Source of the DNA: Anaerolineales bacterium
Lineage (GTDB): Bacteria > Chloroflexota > Anaerolineae > 4572-78 > J111
Length of the DNA: 6,766 nt
Assembly (NCBI GenBank): GCA_012032575.1
Contig: JAAUSP010000426.1
Coordinates: 1-6,766, forward strand
Direction: 5' to 3'
The notes under the pieces are model-generated. The model was not told the DNA's origin, made no database searches, and worked only from the letters and a program-made list of their open reading frames with translations. How positions within the stretch are numbered: the stretch's first letter is position 1; the number at the start of each line of letters is the position of its first letter. The position numbers were made by a program, and so were the translations under genes. Shown piece by piece: positions 5,450 through 6,766 of the stretch.

Positions 5450-5947
5450 ATGACAACAGATCAATCCAACCTCACCACCGAACCCACTCGCCGGGATTTT
5501 TTGAAGCTGGCCTGGCTGGGGTTAGGGGCCGTAGCCCTGGCCGAAGCCGGAGGCATGGCCGTAGCCTTTTCCATCCCCCGGCTGGGCGCAGGCGACTTTG
5601 GCGGAATTATCAGCGCCGGGGCGGTGGACGATTTTCCGCCCAATTCGGTCACACCGTTCAACCAGGGCCGCTTTTACCTGTCGCGCCTGGCCGATGGCGG
5701 CTTTCTGGCGCTGTACCGCAAATGCACCCATCTGGGCTGCGCCGTGCCCTGGGACCAACCCAAAGGGGAGTTCTTGTGCCCCTGTCATGCCTCGGCCTTT
5801 GACGCCAGAGGCGAAGTGCTGAACCCGCCCGCCCCACGCGCCCTCGATTTATTCCCGGTCATTATTGAAGACGGGGTGGTGAAAGTGGATACCGGCACCA
5901 TCATTCAGCGGGACCGCTTCGATGCGGCTCAGGTTGTGTATGATTAA
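5450..5947 (+). CDS. qcrA: Rieske [2Fe-2S] iron-sulfur protein of the bc complex
   Basis: This protein of 165 aa accepts one electron from quinol at the Qo site and passes it to cytochrome c. The N-terminus has a twin-arginine signal/anchor (TRRDFLKL at 13-20, then a hydrophobic helix 21-40), so it is exported folded and remains anchored. Cluster box I is CTHLGC (C92, H94, C97) and box II is CPCHAS (C110, C112, H113). C92, H94, C110 and H113 bind the cluster, and C97/C112 form the usual disulfide. The proline loop is PPAPRALDLF (126-135). In box II the usual CPCHGS-x-Y becomes CPCHAS-A-F; loss of that Tyr hydroxyl is known to lower the cluster potential, which fits menaquinol. The ATG at 5450 has only a weak ribosome binding site (GAG nine bases upstream). 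The cytochrome c gene starts 18 bp after the stop. Confidence 0.95.
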   Translation: MTTDQSNLTTEPTRRDFLKLAWLGLGAVALAEAGGMAVAFSIPRLGAGDFGGIISAGAVDDFPPNSVTPFNQGRFYLSRLADGGFLALYRKCTHLGCAVPWDQPKGEFLCPCHASAFDARGEVLNPPAPRALDLFPVIIEDGVVKVDTGTIIQRDRFDAAQVVYD

Positions 5948-5965
5948 AGGAAAGTTGGAGAACCT

Positions 5966-6766
5966 ATGAGAAGCTGGAGTGTGATAGGATTAATCGCCAC
6001 GGCTGTGATTGCCCTGGCTTTGCCGGTGTATGCGTTTAACGAAAGCAGTCGCATGGACGCTGCTCAAGCCCGGCTGCTAACCGAGTCGGTTGAGCAGGGC
6101 GAAATGATCTACGCCGAGAATTGTGTGGTCTGTCACGGGGCCGACGGCCAGGGGATCGGGACTTATCCCGGCCTGAGCCATGAGGGGGTCCGGGCGATGG
6201 ATTACGAAACCCTGTTCAAAACCATCGAGCGAGGCCGCTACGGCACAGCGATGGCTGCCTGGGGCGTCAACGAGGGCGGGGTGCTCAACAGCCAGCAGCT
6301 TGACCAGTTGATTGCCATGCTCCAGAACGGCGACTGGACCCAAACCGCCCGCGCGGTGGATGCAGCCGGGCTAAACCCGCCAACTGTGCTTGCCGTTGAG
6401 ATTCCGGCGGAGGCCCTGACCGAAGTCGCTAAATTACCGCATGGTCAGGTGCTGGCCGAAGCGCTACCCCTGTATGTAGCCAACTGCTCCGGCTGTCACG
6501 GGCCGAGCGGCGAAGGCACGGCGATTGCGCCGGTGCTGAACGACGCCATCCTGAGCAGCCAAAAAACGACGAGGAATTGCGCCGGATCATCACCAACGGC
6601 GTGTCCGGCACCCTGATGGCCGGCTGGGGCAAGGTGTTTTCGTCAGAGGAAATTGTTGGCCTGGTCGGCTTGATCCGCAACTGGGCGGAAATCCCGCCCG
6701 GCCTCATCCCCGCGCCCGAACTGCCGCCCCTGGCCAGCAGCGATGCCGAGGTGATTGCCGCCGGGG
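5966..6766 (+). CDS. Diheme c-type cytochrome of the bc complex, frameshifted and cut by the window edge
   Basis: Residues 5-23 form a signal peptide or uncleaved anchor (ending PVYA), placing the protein outside the membrane. Heme site 1 is CVVCH (53-57), with probable axial M96 in RYGTAMAAWG. Heme site 2 is CSGCH (174-178). The frame stops at 6616 after 216 aa. A one-base deletion in the A6 run (6561-6566) explains this: the other frame continues KNDEELRRIITNG and GTLMAGWG, which supplies the second axial Met, and stays open to the window end. The product would carry electrons from the Rieske protein to a terminal oxidase or soluble carrier. GGAG lies upstream of the ATG, 18 bp after the Rieske stop, so the two are co-transcribed. 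The diheme form resembles QcrC-like subunits, but the C-terminus is not visible. Confidence 0.88.

Noticed and set aside
6560..6568. Programmed -1 frameshifting at the A6 run in the cytochrome c gene
   Set aside because: The slippery heptamer is not in the canonical codon phase, no downstream structure is evident, and four other homopolymer deletions in the window make sequence error simpler.

Overview
The window looks like part of a chromosome from an uncultured Chloroflexota-type bacterium (Anaerolineae/Ardenticatenia-like). This is an inference from gene content and GC-rich coding style: a fused cytochrome b with a Rieske protein and a diheme cytochrome c, and a Gly/Gln-rich anchored protein. 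No rRNA, tRNA or other marker confirms it.

There are two divergent gene blocks around a control region at about 3063-3300. Leftward (minus strand) lie a DUF4405 four-helix membrane protein (3062-2485), a DUF302 protein (2414-2004), an FmdB-type zinc ribbon protein (2001-1798), an ECF sigma factor (1634-1029) overlapping its zinc-finger anti-sigma factor (1036-773), and the N-terminal part of an SLC13-type permease that runs off the left edge. Rightward (plus strand) lie an anchored Gly/Gln-repeat protein with an OB-fold-like domain (3301-3955), a fused cytochrome b (3997-5364), a Rieske iron-sulfur protein (5450-5947) and a diheme cytochrome c that runs off the right edge. The last three would form a quinol:cytochrome c oxidoreductase (bc complex): quinol is oxidised at cytochrome b, one electron goes through the Rieske cluster to cytochrome c, and the other crosses the membrane through the two b hemes.

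The most interesting non-coding signal is the divergent control region. Each promoter carries tandem direct repeats of TCTCCAT at exact 11-bp spacing (four toward the bc operon; two perfect plus two degenerate toward DUF4405). In both directions the last repeat ends exactly 10 bp before a -10-like hexamer. This is the architecture of PhoB/OmpR-type response-regulator sites, and it suggests that both blocks are switched together.

Four genes are interrupted by five single-base deletions, all in short homopolymers (near 36, 2689, 3648, 3713 and 6561). Restoring one base at each site gives smooth family-typical proteins, so I treat them as probable sequence errors rather than pseudogenes. Other structures are a 13-bp perfect inverted repeat in the sigma-factor leader, a 41-nt hairpin between the cytochrome b and Rieske genes, and a palindrome at the DUF302 promoter. 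No gap longer than 300 bases lacks a gene.
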